In this document: positions 40,949-48,931 of the stretch, piece by piece
Layout: every line of letters starts with the position of its first letter
How positions within the stretch are numbered: the first letter of the stretch is position 1
Origin: CAZYBG01 sp964645155
GTDB lineage: Bacteria > Pseudomonadota > Alphaproteobacteria > Rhodobacterales > Rhodobacteraceae
Assembly (NCBI GenBank): GCA_964645155.1
Contig: CAZYBG010000011.1
Span: 1-54,628 of the forward strand
Direction of reading: 5' to 3'
DNA length: 54,628 nt
Notes under the pieces: model-generated
Databases searched by the model: none
Told to the model about the DNA's origin: nothing
The model's input: only the letters and a program-made list of their open reading frames with translations
Made by a program: the position numbers and the translations under genes

Positions 40949-42148
40949 TCAGAGATCGGTGCGGGTGGTGCGCCGGCGGGACACGGTCCGGCCGCGGTCG
41001 AGGTCGGGAAGAAGGGCGAGGCCGAGGCCCGGGCCCCCGGGCACGGTGATCTGGCCGCGGGTCACTGGCGGCACGGCGGTGACGACGTCGCGGTACCAAC
41101 CGCGGTAGAAGGCGCGCACCGATTCCTGGATCAGCGCGTTGGGCGCGTTCAGCGACAGGTGCGTCGAGGCGGCCAGCACCACCGGCCCGGTGCAGTCGTG
41201 CGGCGCAACGGGCAGGTGCCAGGCCTCTGCCATGGCGGCGATCTTGCGCGCCTCGCTGAGCCCGCCGCACCAGGCGACATCCAGCATCACGATGCCCGCC
41301 GCGCCGGTCTCCAGCAGATCGCGGAAGGCCGCGCGGCTGCCCAGCGTCTCGGACGCGCAGACCGGCGCGGCGCTCGCCTCGGCGTAGCGCCTGAGATCGC
41401 CGAGGCTGTCCATGCGGATCGGGTCCTCATGCCAGTAGGTGCCGAACGGGGCGAGTTCGCGGGCGATGCGGATCGCGGGCAGGAGCTGCCAGAGGGAGTG
41501 GAACTCCACCATGATGTCGATGGCGTCGCCCACCGCGCGGCGGATCTTCTCGAAGGGCCCGAGCGCGCGCTTCAGGTCCTCGCTGGAGATGTGCTGGCCG
41601 CGCGTCGCTTCGGCCGCGGTATCGAAGGGCCAGATCTTCATCGCGGTGATGCCCTCGTCCATCAGCGACAGGGCAAGCTCGTCGGCACGGGTCAGGAACC
41701 CCGCGAGGTCGTCGAGGTCCGATTGCCCAAGGCCGAAGTTGGCGGGCTGCTGGCCGGTGGCGTTCTTGATGTAGTCGGGCCCCGCGCAGGTGTTGTAGGT
41801 GCGGATGCTGTCCCGCGTGAAGCCGCCCAGAAGCTGCGCCACGGGCTGGCCGGTGGCATGCCCGAAGATGTCCCAGAGCGCGATGTCGAAGGCCGAATTG
41901 CCCCGTGCCTCGGCCCCGGTGGAGCGGAACCCGAGGTAGCCCACGAGGTCGGCCGACAGCCGGTCGATCTGCAGGGGGTCCTGCCCGATGACCCTCGGCG
42001 CCACCGTGTCGTGAAGATGCGCCTCGACCGCGCCCGCCCCGAAGAAGGTCTCGCCCAGGCCGGTGATGCCCTCATCGGTTTCGACGTGCAGCCAGACGAG
42101 GTTCGGGCGCTCGGCGAGGCGGATGGTCTCGAACCCGGTGATCTTCAT
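40949..42148 (-). CDS. Enolase-superfamily (mandelate racemase subgroup) acid-sugar dehydratase
   Basis: This is a 399-residue protein with an N-terminal capping domain and a TIM barrel. Metal ligands are probably Glu215 (with His217, VEFHSLW), Glu241 (WHEDPI) and Glu267 (CASETLG). The general bases are Lys171 (MKIWPFD) and the Asp290-His317 dyad (LDVAWCGG and VAPHD). This arrangement suits dehydration or epimerisation of an acid sugar. It sits 4 nt after the SDR gene and 9 nt before the IlvD/EDD dehydratase, so two unrelated dehydratase folds share one operon. The substrate cannot be named from the sequence. Confidence 0.9.
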   Translation of the reverse strand: MKITGFETIRLAERPNLVWLHVETDEGITGLGETFFGAGAVEAHLHDTVAPRVIGQDPLQIDRLSADLVGYLGFRSTGAEARGNSAFDIALWDIFGHATGQPVAQLLGGFTRDSIRTYNTCAGPDYIKNATGQQPANFGLGQSDLDDLAGFLTRADELALSLMDEGITAMKIWPFDTAAEATRGQHISSEDLKRALGPFEKIRRAVGDAIDIMVEFHSLWQLLPAIRIARELAPFGTYWHEDPIRMDSLGDLRRYAEASAAPVCASETLGSRAAFRDLLETGAAGIVMLDVAWCGGLSEARKIAAMAEAWHLPVAPHDCTGPVVLAASTHLSLNAPNALIQESVRAFYRGWYRDVVTAVPPVTRGQITVPGGPGLGLALLPDLDRGRTVSRRRTTRTDL

Positions 42149-42152
42149 CGGC

Positions 42153-42896
42153 CTACCCGCGGCCCACGAACGGCATGGCGGTGGCCATCACCGTCATGAA
42201 CAGCACGTTCGCGTCGAGCGGCAGGTCCGCCATGTGCCGGATCGAGCGCGCCACATGGGCCACGTCCATCACCGGTTCCGGCCGGTGGGTGCCGTCGGGT
42301 TGCAGCACGCCCCGGGCCATTCCTTCCGTCATGTCCGAGGCCGCGTTGCCGATGTCGATCTGCCCGACGGCGATGTCGTGGGCCCGCCCGTCGAGCGCGG
42401 CCGACTTCGTCAGCCCGGTGATCGCGTGCTTCGTCGCGGTATAGGCCGAGGACAGCGGCCGCGGCGTGCTGGCCGAGATCGAGCCGTTGTTGATGATGCG
42501 CCCGCCCTTCGGGTCCTGCGCCTTCATCTGGCGGAAGGCGGCTTGAAGACAGTAGAACGCGGCGTTGAGGTTCACGTCCACGACCGCGCGCCAGTCCGCC
42601 GGACTGAGGTCCTCCAGCGGGACCACGGGCGGGAACATGCCCGCGTTGTTGAACAGGAGGTCCACCCGCCCCCAGCGCGCGACCGTCGCGGCGAAGAGGC
42701 CCCCTACCGCGGCGGGGTCGGTGAGGTCGCAGGGATGCACCAGCGCACCGGCGCCGATCATCCCGGCCGTTTCGCCCAGCTGCGCGGCGCGGCGGCCGGC
42801 GAGTGCCACGCGCCAGCCGTGGCGGGCGAGGTCGACCGCGACGGCGCGGCCGATCCCGCTCCCCGCGCCGGTGACGATGGCGATGCGGTCGGTCAT
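42153..42896 (-). CDS. Short-chain dehydrogenase/reductase of the acid-sugar operon
   Basis: This is a 247-residue classical SDR. TGAGSGIG is at 9-16, NNAG at 83-86, and the catalytic residues are Ser139, Tyr152 and Lys156 (YTATK). The C-terminus (DANVLFMTVMATAMPFVGRG) is typical of NADP-dependent YdfG-like enzymes. It overlaps the DenD-like gene by 4 nt. It is likely to oxidise a sugar acid or reduce the dehydratase product. It is clearly distinct from the SDR at 37391. Confidence 0.9.
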   Translation of the reverse strand: MTDRIAIVTGAGSGIGRAVAVDLARHGWRVALAGRRAAQLGETAGMIGAGALVHPCDLTDPAAVGGLFAATVARWGRVDLLFNNAGMFPPVVPLEDLSPADWRAVVDVNLNAAFYCLQAAFRQMKAQDPKGGRIINNGSISASTPRPLSSAYTATKHAITGLTKSAALDGRAHDIAVGQIDIGNAASDMTEGMARGVLQPDGTHRPEPVMDVAHVARSIRHMADLPLDANVLFMTVMATAMPFVGRG

Positions 42897-43882
42897 GCGG
42901 TGGCCTCCGCGATCCTGCCACCCAGTTCGTCCTCGACATGCACGCGCAGGATCTGCGTCATGTCGGTCTCGGCGGTGAAGCCGAGCGCGCGCGCCCGCGC
43001 GGCCTCGTAGTCCGCGCCCCAGCCCGCGACGATCCCCGCCACCAGCGGGTCCGAGGTGCGGCGGATCAGGCGCACCGCGCTCTCGCCCGCCACGACGCGC
43101 AGGGCGTCGATCTGCTCGCCGACCGTGGCCGACAGACCCGGCATGGTCATGGCGCGGCGGTGGTCGAGCCCGGCGGTGTCCATCGTTGCGGCATGGAGGA
43201 AGAAGCCCACGGCGGCGCGGGGGCTGGCGAAGTAATGCCGTGTCCCTTCGGGTACCGGCAGGTCGGCGGGCAGACCCTGAAGCGGCTCGCGCAGGATGCC
43301 CGAAAAGAAGCCCGAGGCGGCGCGGTTCGGCGCACCGGGGCGCACGCAGATCGTGGGCAGACGCAGCGAGATGCCGTCGATCACGCCCTTCCGTGTGAGG
43401 TCGTTGACGAGAAGCTCCACCATCAGTTTCTGCGTGCCGTAGCTGGTGGCGGGCTGGGGGGCGAAGTCGTCGGGGATGCGCGCGGGAAACGGCGGGCCGA
43501 ACACCGCAAGTGAGGAGGCGAAGACGACCCGCGGATGCCAGTCCTCCTGCGCCCGGACCGCGTCGAGGAGCGCGCGGGCGCCGTCGAGATTGACGGCGTA
43601 GCCCTTGTCGAAATCCACCTCGGCCTCGCCCGAGACGACGGCGGCGAGGTGGAAGATCACGTCGGGCCGGGCGGCCACCAGACCGGCGGGTACGTCGGGC
43701 GCCGACAGGTCAGCGGCCTCGGCCGCGATGCGACCGGGCAGACCGGCGGGAACCGGTGGCGCGATCACGTCCGCCAGATGCAGCGCGGCGATGTCGCGCC
43801 CGCCAAGCGCGCCTTCGGCGGCCAGCCGCGCCGCTAGCTTGCGGCCGATCATGCCGGCCGCCCCGATCAGAAGTATCCTCAC
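42893..43882 (-). CDS. NAD-dependent epimerase/dehydratase family, D-erythronate dehydrogenase (DenD)-like
   Basis: This is a 329-residue extended SDR. The cofactor motif is IGAAGMIGRK (6-15), and catalytic residues are Ser123, Tyr148 and Lys152 (SYGTQK). The stretch VIFHLAAVVSGEAEVDFDKG is the hallmark of DenD, which oxidises D-erythronate at C2. The partner kinase OtnK, aldolase OtnC and isomerase OtnI of the known tetronate route are absent from the window. The start is GTG at 43882, which overlaps the LacI stop (GTGA). Here it may oxidise a longer sugar acid. Confidence 0.88.
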   Translation of the reverse strand: MRILLIGAAGMIGRKLAARLAAEGALGGRDIAALHLADVIAPPVPAGLPGRIAAEAADLSAPDVPAGLVAARPDVIFHLAAVVSGEAEVDFDKGYAVNLDGARALLDAVRAQEDWHPRVVFASSLAVFGPPFPARIPDDFAPQPATSYGTQKLMVELLVNDLTRKGVIDGISLRLPTICVRPGAPNRAASGFFSGILREPLQGLPADLPVPEGTRHYFASPRAAVGFFLHAATMDTAGLDHRRAMTMPGLSATVGEQIDALRVVAGESAVRLIRRTSDPLVAGIVAGWGADYEAARARALGFTAETDMTQILRVHVEDELGGRIAEATA

Positions 43883-44916
43883 GCCGTCCCCCCGTTCCGT
43901 CGCGTACTGTCGCGCACCATCAGCCCGAAGCCCAGATCGCGCACCGCATCGTCGGGCCGCGCGCCGCCAAGCGCGGCCTCGATCATCCGGACCGCTTCCA
44001 GCCCCATCCTGTAGCGGTCGGTCCGGACCGAGGTCAGGCCCGGCTCGGCCCCGGCCGCCATGTCGAGGTCGTTGAACCCCGCGATGCCTATCTGCACCGG
44101 TACCCGGATGCCGCGGCGGATGCACTCGAACAGCGCGCCCAGCGCGATGTCGTCGTTATTGCAGAACACCGCGTCCGCATCCGGGTGCAGCGCGAGGAAA
44201 TCGGCCATCAGGCGCCGCCCCAGGGTCACCGAGGACGCCTGCGGGACGGTCATCACACGGTCCGGCCCCGGCAGCCCCGCGCCTTCGATCTCCTGCCGGT
44301 AGCCCGCGAGCCGCCGCTGCGAGCGCGGGTCCATCCGCGCGCCGAGAAACCCGATGCGCGCGTAGCCCTGTTCGATGAGGTGACGCACCGCCGCCCGGGC
44401 GCCGTCCACCTGCGAACAGCCGATCATCATGTCGATCGGATCGGCCCCCGTCTCCATCACCTGCACGACCGGGCAGCCCATGCCGCGCAGGACGGCGCGC
44501 GAGGTCTCGGTCTGATCGATGCCCGCCACGATCATGCCGGCGGGCCGCTGCATGGCGAAGAGGCGCAGGATGTCCTCCTCCCGGCTCGAGACGTAGCGCG
44601 TGTTGGCGATCTGCGGCTGCCACGGTCCGTCTCCGGCGGCATCCATGACGCCCCGCAGCAGGTCGGAGAAGACCGAGTTCGTCACCGACGGAATCACCAC
44701 CCCGATCACCCGCGAGCGTGCCGAGGCAAGCACCTGCGCCGCCGGGTTCGGCACGTAGCCAAGGCTGGCCACCGCGCGCCGCACCCGGGCGAGCGTGTCT
44801 GGCGCAACCTTCTCGGGCGTCCGAAGGGCGCGAGACGCAGTGATAGCGCTCACACCGGCCGACCGCGCGACATCCTGAAGCGTAGAGCTTTGTTTTTGTG
44901 TATATCTTTCTGACAT
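43879..44916 (-). CDS. LacI-family transcriptional regulator
   Basis: This is a 345-residue repressor. The N-terminal helix-turn-helix is TLQDVARSAGVSAITASRAL (about residues 12-31), then the hinge YVPNPAAQVLASARS, then a periplasmic-binding-like effector domain. It resembles GntR/IdnR-type regulators of gluconate and other sugar acids. The ATG at 44916 gives the usual length; sequence upstream is the AT-rich divergent promoter. It is the first gene of the acid-sugar operon, so it is autoregulated with the enzymes, and it faces the TRAP transporter genes. Confidence 0.92.
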   Translation of the reverse strand: MSERYTQKQSSTLQDVARSAGVSAITASRALRTPEKVAPDTLARVRRAVASLGYVPNPAAQVLASARSRVIGVVIPSVTNSVFSDLLRGVMDAAGDGPWQPQIANTRYVSSREEDILRLFAMQRPAGMIVAGIDQTETSRAVLRGMGCPVVQVMETGADPIDMMIGCSQVDGARAAVRHLIEQGYARIGFLGARMDPRSQRRLAGYRQEIEGAGLPGPDRVMTVPQASSVTLGRRLMADFLALHPDADAVFCNNDDIALGALFECIRRGIRVPVQIGIAGFNDLDMAAGAEPGLTSVRTDRYRMGLEAVRMIEAALGGARPDDAVRDLGFGLMVRDSTRRNGGTA

Positions 44917-44952
44917 CTGCAGATTTGGCTTGGCTTTCCGTCCCAGGGAGAG

Positions 44953-44974
44953 TTGACATTGATATACGCTGTCA
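44953..44974. promoter_or_regulatory. Divergent promoter with inverted repeat between lacI-type gene and TRAP genes
   Basis: TGACA (44954-44958) and TGTCA (44970-44974) form an inverted repeat centred on an AT-rich TGATATACGC core. It begins with a TTGACA -35 element (44953-44958) for the TRAP operon, although the -10 region is weak. The region is much more AT-rich than its surroundings. It is the best candidate operator for the adjacent LacI-family protein. Confidence 0.5.
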
Positions 44975-45051
44975 TTTACACCCGAACAAGCACGGACTGG
45001 GTCGCAGATGCACAGGCGTGCGCGGGTCGAGCCGCACCCTCGGAGGAAGCC

Positions 45052-45585
45052 TTGAACGCCATCCGCCAGATCGAGCAGCTTGTCGTGCGGTTGATGGAGG
45101 TCGTCCTCGTCCTGCTTCTTGCCGGCATGGTCGTCATGGTCTTCGCCAACGTCGTGCTGCGCTACGGCTTCAACAGCGGGCTCAACATCTCGGAAGAGAT
45201 GTCGCGCTATTTCTTCGTCTGGCTGACCTTCACCGGCGCGATCCTCGCGTTCCGCGACCATGCCCATGTGGGCGTGGAGACGTTCGTGCGGCTTCTCGGT
45301 CGACGGGGGCGGATCGTCTGCGTGGTGCTGACGAACCTGATCATCGTGATCTGCGCGGCGGTCCTCGTCTGGGGGACCTGGAAGCAGCACGGCATCAGCG
45401 CATCGATGACTGCGCCGGTCGTCGGGCTGTCCATGATCTGGGTGTTCGGCGTGACCTATGTCACCGGGCTGGCGATCGGGGCGATCGCGCTGGGGCGCAT
45501 GCTGATGGCGCTGGCCGGCCGGGTCTCGGCGGCGGAGATGGCCCGCATCACCGGCGAATACGACCCGACCGAGGTGCCGCGGTGA
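45052..45585 (+). CDS. TRAP transporter small permease (DctQ)
   Basis: This is a 177-residue four-helix membrane subunit of a tripartite ATP-independent periplasmic transporter. FANVVLRYGFNSGLNISEEMSRYFFVWLTF (in two halves around residue 40) is the DctQ hallmark. The start is a TTG at 45052, chosen because GGAGGAAG lies 3 nt upstream and because an upstream TTG at 44953 is within the -35 region. Its stop overlaps the DctM GTG start (GTGA). Together with DctM and DctP it takes up an organic acid, here probably a sugar acid. Confidence 0.88.
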   Translation: MNAIRQIEQLVVRLMEVVLVLLLAGMVVMVFANVVLRYGFNSGLNISEEMSRYFFVWLTFTGAILAFRDHAHVGVETFVRLLGRRGRIVCVVLTNLIIVICAAVLVWGTWKQHGISASMTAPVVGLSMIWVFGVTYVTGLAIGAIALGRMLMALAGRVSAAEMARITGEYDPTEVPR

Positions 45586-46859
45586 TCCTCGGGATCTTCC
45601 TCGCCACGCTGTTCTTCGGGCTGGCCGTGGGGGTGCCGGTCGCCTTCGCGCTGATGTTCTGCGCGATCGTGCTGATGTCCTGGATGGGCATCTTCAACCC
45701 GCAGATCGTCAGTCAGCAGATGGTGACCGGCGCCAACACCTTCACGCTGCTCGCCATTCCCTTCTTCCTGCTGGCGGGCGAACTGATGAACGCGGGCGGG
45801 CTGTCGAAGCGCATCGTCGAGTTCGCGGTGGCCTGCGTGGGCCACATCCGCGGCGGGCTCGGCTATGTCGCGGTGATCGCCGCGGTCGTGATGGCGTCGC
45901 TGTCGGGGTCGGCGGCGGCCGATTCCGCAGCGCTTGCCGCCATCCTGATCCCGATGATGCGCGATGCGGGCTATCATGTGCCCCGCGCCGCGGGCCTGAT
46001 GGCCGCGGGCGGTGTCATCGCGCCGGTGATTCCGCCGTCCATCGCCTTCATCATCTTCGGCGTGGCCGCCAACGTGTCGATCACCGCGCTGTTCTTGGGC
46101 GGGATCGTCCCGGGCCTGATGATGGCGATATCGCTGGTCGTCGCCTGGGCGATCGTGTCGCGGCGCGATAACGTGGCACCGCTGCCGCGCAGGACGGGTC
46201 GGGAACGGCTCCAGGCCACCGCACGCGCGGGCTGGGCGCTGGTGATGCCGGTGATCATCCTGGGCGGCATCCGGTTCGGGGTCTTCACGCCGACCGAGGC
46301 CGCGGTGGTGGCGGCCGTCTATGCGCTGTTCGTGGGCATGGTGATCTACCGCGAATTGAAGCCCGCCGCCCTTTACCGCGTTGTCCTCAATGCCGCCAAG
46401 ATGACGGCCGTCGTGCTGTTTCTCGTGTCGGCCGCGCTCGTCACCTCCTGGCTGATCACGCGCGCGAACATCCCGGCCGAGATCAGCGGGTTCCTGTCGC
46501 CCGTCATCGACAGTCCGCGGCTCCTCATGCTGGTGATCGTGCTTCTGCTTCTCGTGGTGGGCACCGTGCTCGACCTTGCGCCGACCATCCTGATCCTGTC
46601 TCCGGTACTGATGCCGGTCATCACCGTGGCGGGCATCGATCCGGTCTACTTCGGCATCATCTTCGTGATGACGACATGCATCGGCCTGATGACCCCGCCT
46701 GTGGGCGTGGTCCTGAACGTGGTCAGCGGCGTGGCGCGCGTGCCGCTCGGCCAGGTTGCCGTGGGCGTTTTCCCGTTCCTGCTTGCGCAGGTGGGTGTGC
46801 TGTTCCTGCTGATCGCATTCCCCGAGATCGTTCTCCTGCCGCTGTCGGTGCTGCGGTGA
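45582..46859 (+). CDS. TRAP transporter large permease (DctM)
   Basis: This is a 425-residue membrane subunit with about twelve helices and the DctM signatures IPFFLLAGELMNAGGLSKRI, ASLSGSAAADSAALAAILIP and TPTEAAVVAAVYALF. The start is the GTG at 45582, which overlaps the DctQ stop and begins directly in the first helix. It uses the sodium gradient to move the solute delivered by DctP. The context (sugar-acid dehydratases across the divergent promoter) points to an aldonate or uronate ligand. Confidence 0.94.
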   Translation: MILGIFLATLFFGLAVGVPVAFALMFCAIVLMSWMGIFNPQIVSQQMVTGANTFTLLAIPFFLLAGELMNAGGLSKRIVEFAVACVGHIRGGLGYVAVIAAVVMASLSGSAAADSAALAAILIPMMRDAGYHVPRAAGLMAAGGVIAPVIPPSIAFIIFGVAANVSITALFLGGIVPGLMMAISLVVAWAIVSRRDNVAPLPRRTGRERLQATARAGWALVMPVIILGGIRFGVFTPTEAAVVAAVYALFVGMVIYRELKPAALYRVVLNAAKMTAVVLFLVSAALVTSWLITRANIPAEISGFLSPVIDSPRLLMLVIVLLLLVVGTVLDLAPTILILSPVLMPVITVAGIDPVYFGIIFVMTTCIGLMTPPVGVVLNVVSGVARVPLGQVAVGVFPFLLAQVGVLFLLIAFPEIVLLPLSVLR

Positions 46860-46900
46860 GGAGCTGCTTGATTCAATGGCCAAGAAAGGGAGGAAAGACC

Positions 46901-47905
46901 ATGACGGTCCTTAGACTGACGACGACCACGGCCCTCGCGGTGGCGCTGGCGCTGCCCGCCGCGGCGCAGGTGACCGAGCGGACGATCACCGTCTCGAACG
47001 GCGTGGCCGAGTCGCACCCCGTCGGGAAAGGGGTGGAGGCGATGCGCGCCTGCATGTCGGAGAAGACGAACGGCGCCTGGACGCTGAACGCCTTCTGGTC
47101 GGGCGCGCTCGGCAACGACCTCGACGCCACGCAGGCGCTGCGGTCGGGCACGCAGGAGATGGTCATCACCTCGACCTCGCCGCTCGTCGGCATCGAGCCG
47201 GCGCTCGGCGTCTTCGACCTGCCGTTCCTGTTCGACAACGCGGCCGAGGCCGATGCGGTGCTCGACGGCGAGTTCGGCACGATGATGTCGGAGAAGATGA
47301 CCGCCTCGGGCCTCGTCAACCTCGCCTGGTGGGAGAACGGGTTCCGCAACCTCACGAACTCGGTCCGCCCGGTGACCAGGCTCGAGGATTTCGAGGGCCT
47401 GCGGGTGCGGGTGATGCAGAACAACATCTTCCTCGACACCTTCCAGACGCTCGGGACCAATGCCACGCCCATGGCCTTCGGCGAGGTCTTCACCGCGCTC
47501 GAGACCAAGGCCATCGACGCGCAGGAAAACCCGTTCGTCACCATCGACACCTCGAAGTTCTACGAGGTGCAGGAGTATGTCTCGGCCACGCAGCACGCCT
47601 ACACGCCGTTCATGGTGCTGTTCTCAGGCCCGATCTTCGACACCTACTCGGCCGAAGAACAGCAGATCCTGCGCGACTGCGCGGTGGTGGGCCGCGACGT
47701 GCAGCGCAGCGTGAGCCGGGAGCTGTCGGCCGAATCGCTCGAGAACATCCAGCAGGCGGGGATGGCGTTCAACGAGCTCGACGTGGCCGAACTGGAGCGC
47801 ATCCGCGAGGCCGTGGCCGGCGTCTATGACCGCAACGCAGCGACGATCGGCCAGGACGTGATCGACGCGATGCAGGCCGAGCTGGCGAGGATCCGCGGCC
47901 AGTAA
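46901..47905 (+). CDS. TRAP transporter solute-binding protein (DctP)
   Basis: This is a 334-residue periplasmic binding protein with a signal peptide to about residue 22 (ALAVALALPAAAQ). The family core GLRVRVMQNNIFLDTFQTLG holds the conserved Arg that binds the ligand carboxylate, followed by NATPMAFGEVFTALETKAID. GGGAGGAAAG precedes the ATG at 46901. It is 41 nt after DctM and closes the operon before a hairpin at 47921. Sequence style is that of DctP proteins for sugar acids. Confidence 0.93.
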   Translation: MTVLRLTTTTALAVALALPAAAQVTERTITVSNGVAESHPVGKGVEAMRACMSEKTNGAWTLNAFWSGALGNDLDATQALRSGTQEMVITSTSPLVGIEPALGVFDLPFLFDNAAEADAVLDGEFGTMMSEKMTASGLVNLAWWENGFRNLTNSVRPVTRLEDFEGLRVRVMQNNIFLDTFQTLGTNATPMAFGEVFTALETKAIDAQENPFVTIDTSKFYEVQEYVSATQHAYTPFMVLFSGPIFDTYSAEEQQILRDCAVVGRDVQRSVSRELSAESLENIQQAGMAFNELDVAELERIREAVAGVYDRNAATIGQDVIDAMQAELARIRGQ

Positions 47906-47920
47906 CCGCGCACCCACGAT

Positions 47921-47948
47921 CCGGGGCGCCCTCGCAGGGGTGCCCCGG
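47921..47948 (+). terminator. Terminator-like hairpin after dctP
   Basis: CCGGGGCGCC (47921-47930) pairs with GGTGCCCCGG (47939-47948) with one G-T pair and an 8-nt loop, 16 nt after the dctP stop. A T tract is absent, but position and stability fit the end of the TRAP operon. Confidence 0.55.
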
Positions 47949-48008
47949 CCGGGCGCCCGCCCTCCAGCGGCCGTGCGCCCGACCTCTTTCCTTCGAACGG
48001 AGTTCCCG

Positions 48009-48911
48009 ATGCCTCGCCTGGCCGCGGCGCAGCTCGGCGTGCTGCTGATGCTCCTCGGCATGGCGCTGTTCTCGCTCAACGATGCGCTCGGAAAATGGCT
48101 GGTGGCGACCCATTCGGTCGGGCAGGTCCTGCTGATCCGGAGCCTTGCCGCACTGATCGTGCTGTTGCCCTTCCTGTGGTCCTTCGGCGCTGCGCGCCTC
48201 GTGCGCGTCGAGCGGCCGGGTCTTCAGGCGCTGCGCGTGGTGTTCGCGACGGCCGAGGTGTTCTGCTTCTATTTCGCCGTCCGCGACCTGCCGCTCGCCG
48301 ACGTGATGACCTTCTGGCTGGCAGCGCCGATCTACGTCGCCGCCGTATCCCCGTTCCTGCTGCGCGAGCGGGTCGGCCCGAGGCGATGGCTCGCGGTGGG
48401 CCTCGGGTTCCTCGGCGTCCTGCTGGCGCTGACGCCTTCGGCTATGGTCTCCGGCACGGTCTCCGGCACGGCGACGCTCGCTGCGATCGCCGGTTCGGGG
48501 TGCTTTGCCGCGATGGTCGTCACAGGGCGAACCCTGCGCGGCACGCCGGACACGGCGCTGGTGTTCTGGCAGGTCGTGGGCGCGGGTCTGGCGGGCGCGG
48601 CGGCGGCAGGACTGGCCTGGACCCAGCCGACGCCGTTCGACTGGGGGCTTCTGTCGCTGCTCGGCGTGGTGGCGATGCTTGCCCACATCTGCGTCACGCG
48701 AGCGCTGAAGCTTGCCGACGCCGCGCTGGTCGCTCCCTTGCAGTACACCTTGCTGCCTTGGGCGATCCTGCTCGGCTGGCTGTTCTTTGGCGACGTTCCG
48801 GGACCGGCGATGCTGGCGGGCGGCGCCATCATCGTCGCCGCCGGCCTCATTCTGCTTCTCCCCGAGCGCCCGGCGGAAGGCCGACAGCGCGGCCGTTCGG
48901 CGTCGCGGTGA
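48009..48911 (+). CDS. EamA-type DMT-family transporter
   Basis: This is a 300-residue inner-membrane protein with about ten helices arranged as two EamA repeats. FSLNDALGKWLV near the start, YFAVRDLPLADVMTFWLAAP in repeat one and LKLADAALVAPLQYTLLPWA in repeat two are typical. Such proteins usually export metabolites such as amino acids; the substrate is unknown. The ATG at 48009 (with CGGAG upstream) is preferred over an in-frame ATG at 47940 that would overlap the dctP hairpin. It converges on the CoA-transferase gene, 20 nt away. Confidence 0.9.
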   Translation: MPRLAAAQLGVLLMLLGMALFSLNDALGKWLVATHSVGQVLLIRSLAALIVLLPFLWSFGAARLVRVERPGLQALRVVFATAEVFCFYFAVRDLPLADVMTFWLAAPIYVAAVSPFLLRERVGPRRWLAVGLGFLGVLLALTPSAMVSGTVSGTATLAAIAGSGCFAAMVVTGRTLRGTPDTALVFWQVVGAGLAGAAAAGLAWTQPTPFDWGLLSLLGVVAMLAHICVTRALKLADAALVAPLQYTLLPWAILLGWLFFGDVPGPAMLAGGAIIVAAGLILLLPERPAEGRQRGRSASR

Positions 48912-48931
48912 ACCGGCCCGGGTCGGCGGGG

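Noticed and set aside
39131..42199. A 1022-codon open frame on the plus strand, antisense to the two sugar-acid dehydratase genes
   Set aside because: It lies opposite two well-supported genes and is made of His/Arg/Gly/Ala-rich sequence produced by the high-GC third positions; no fold or ribosome site.
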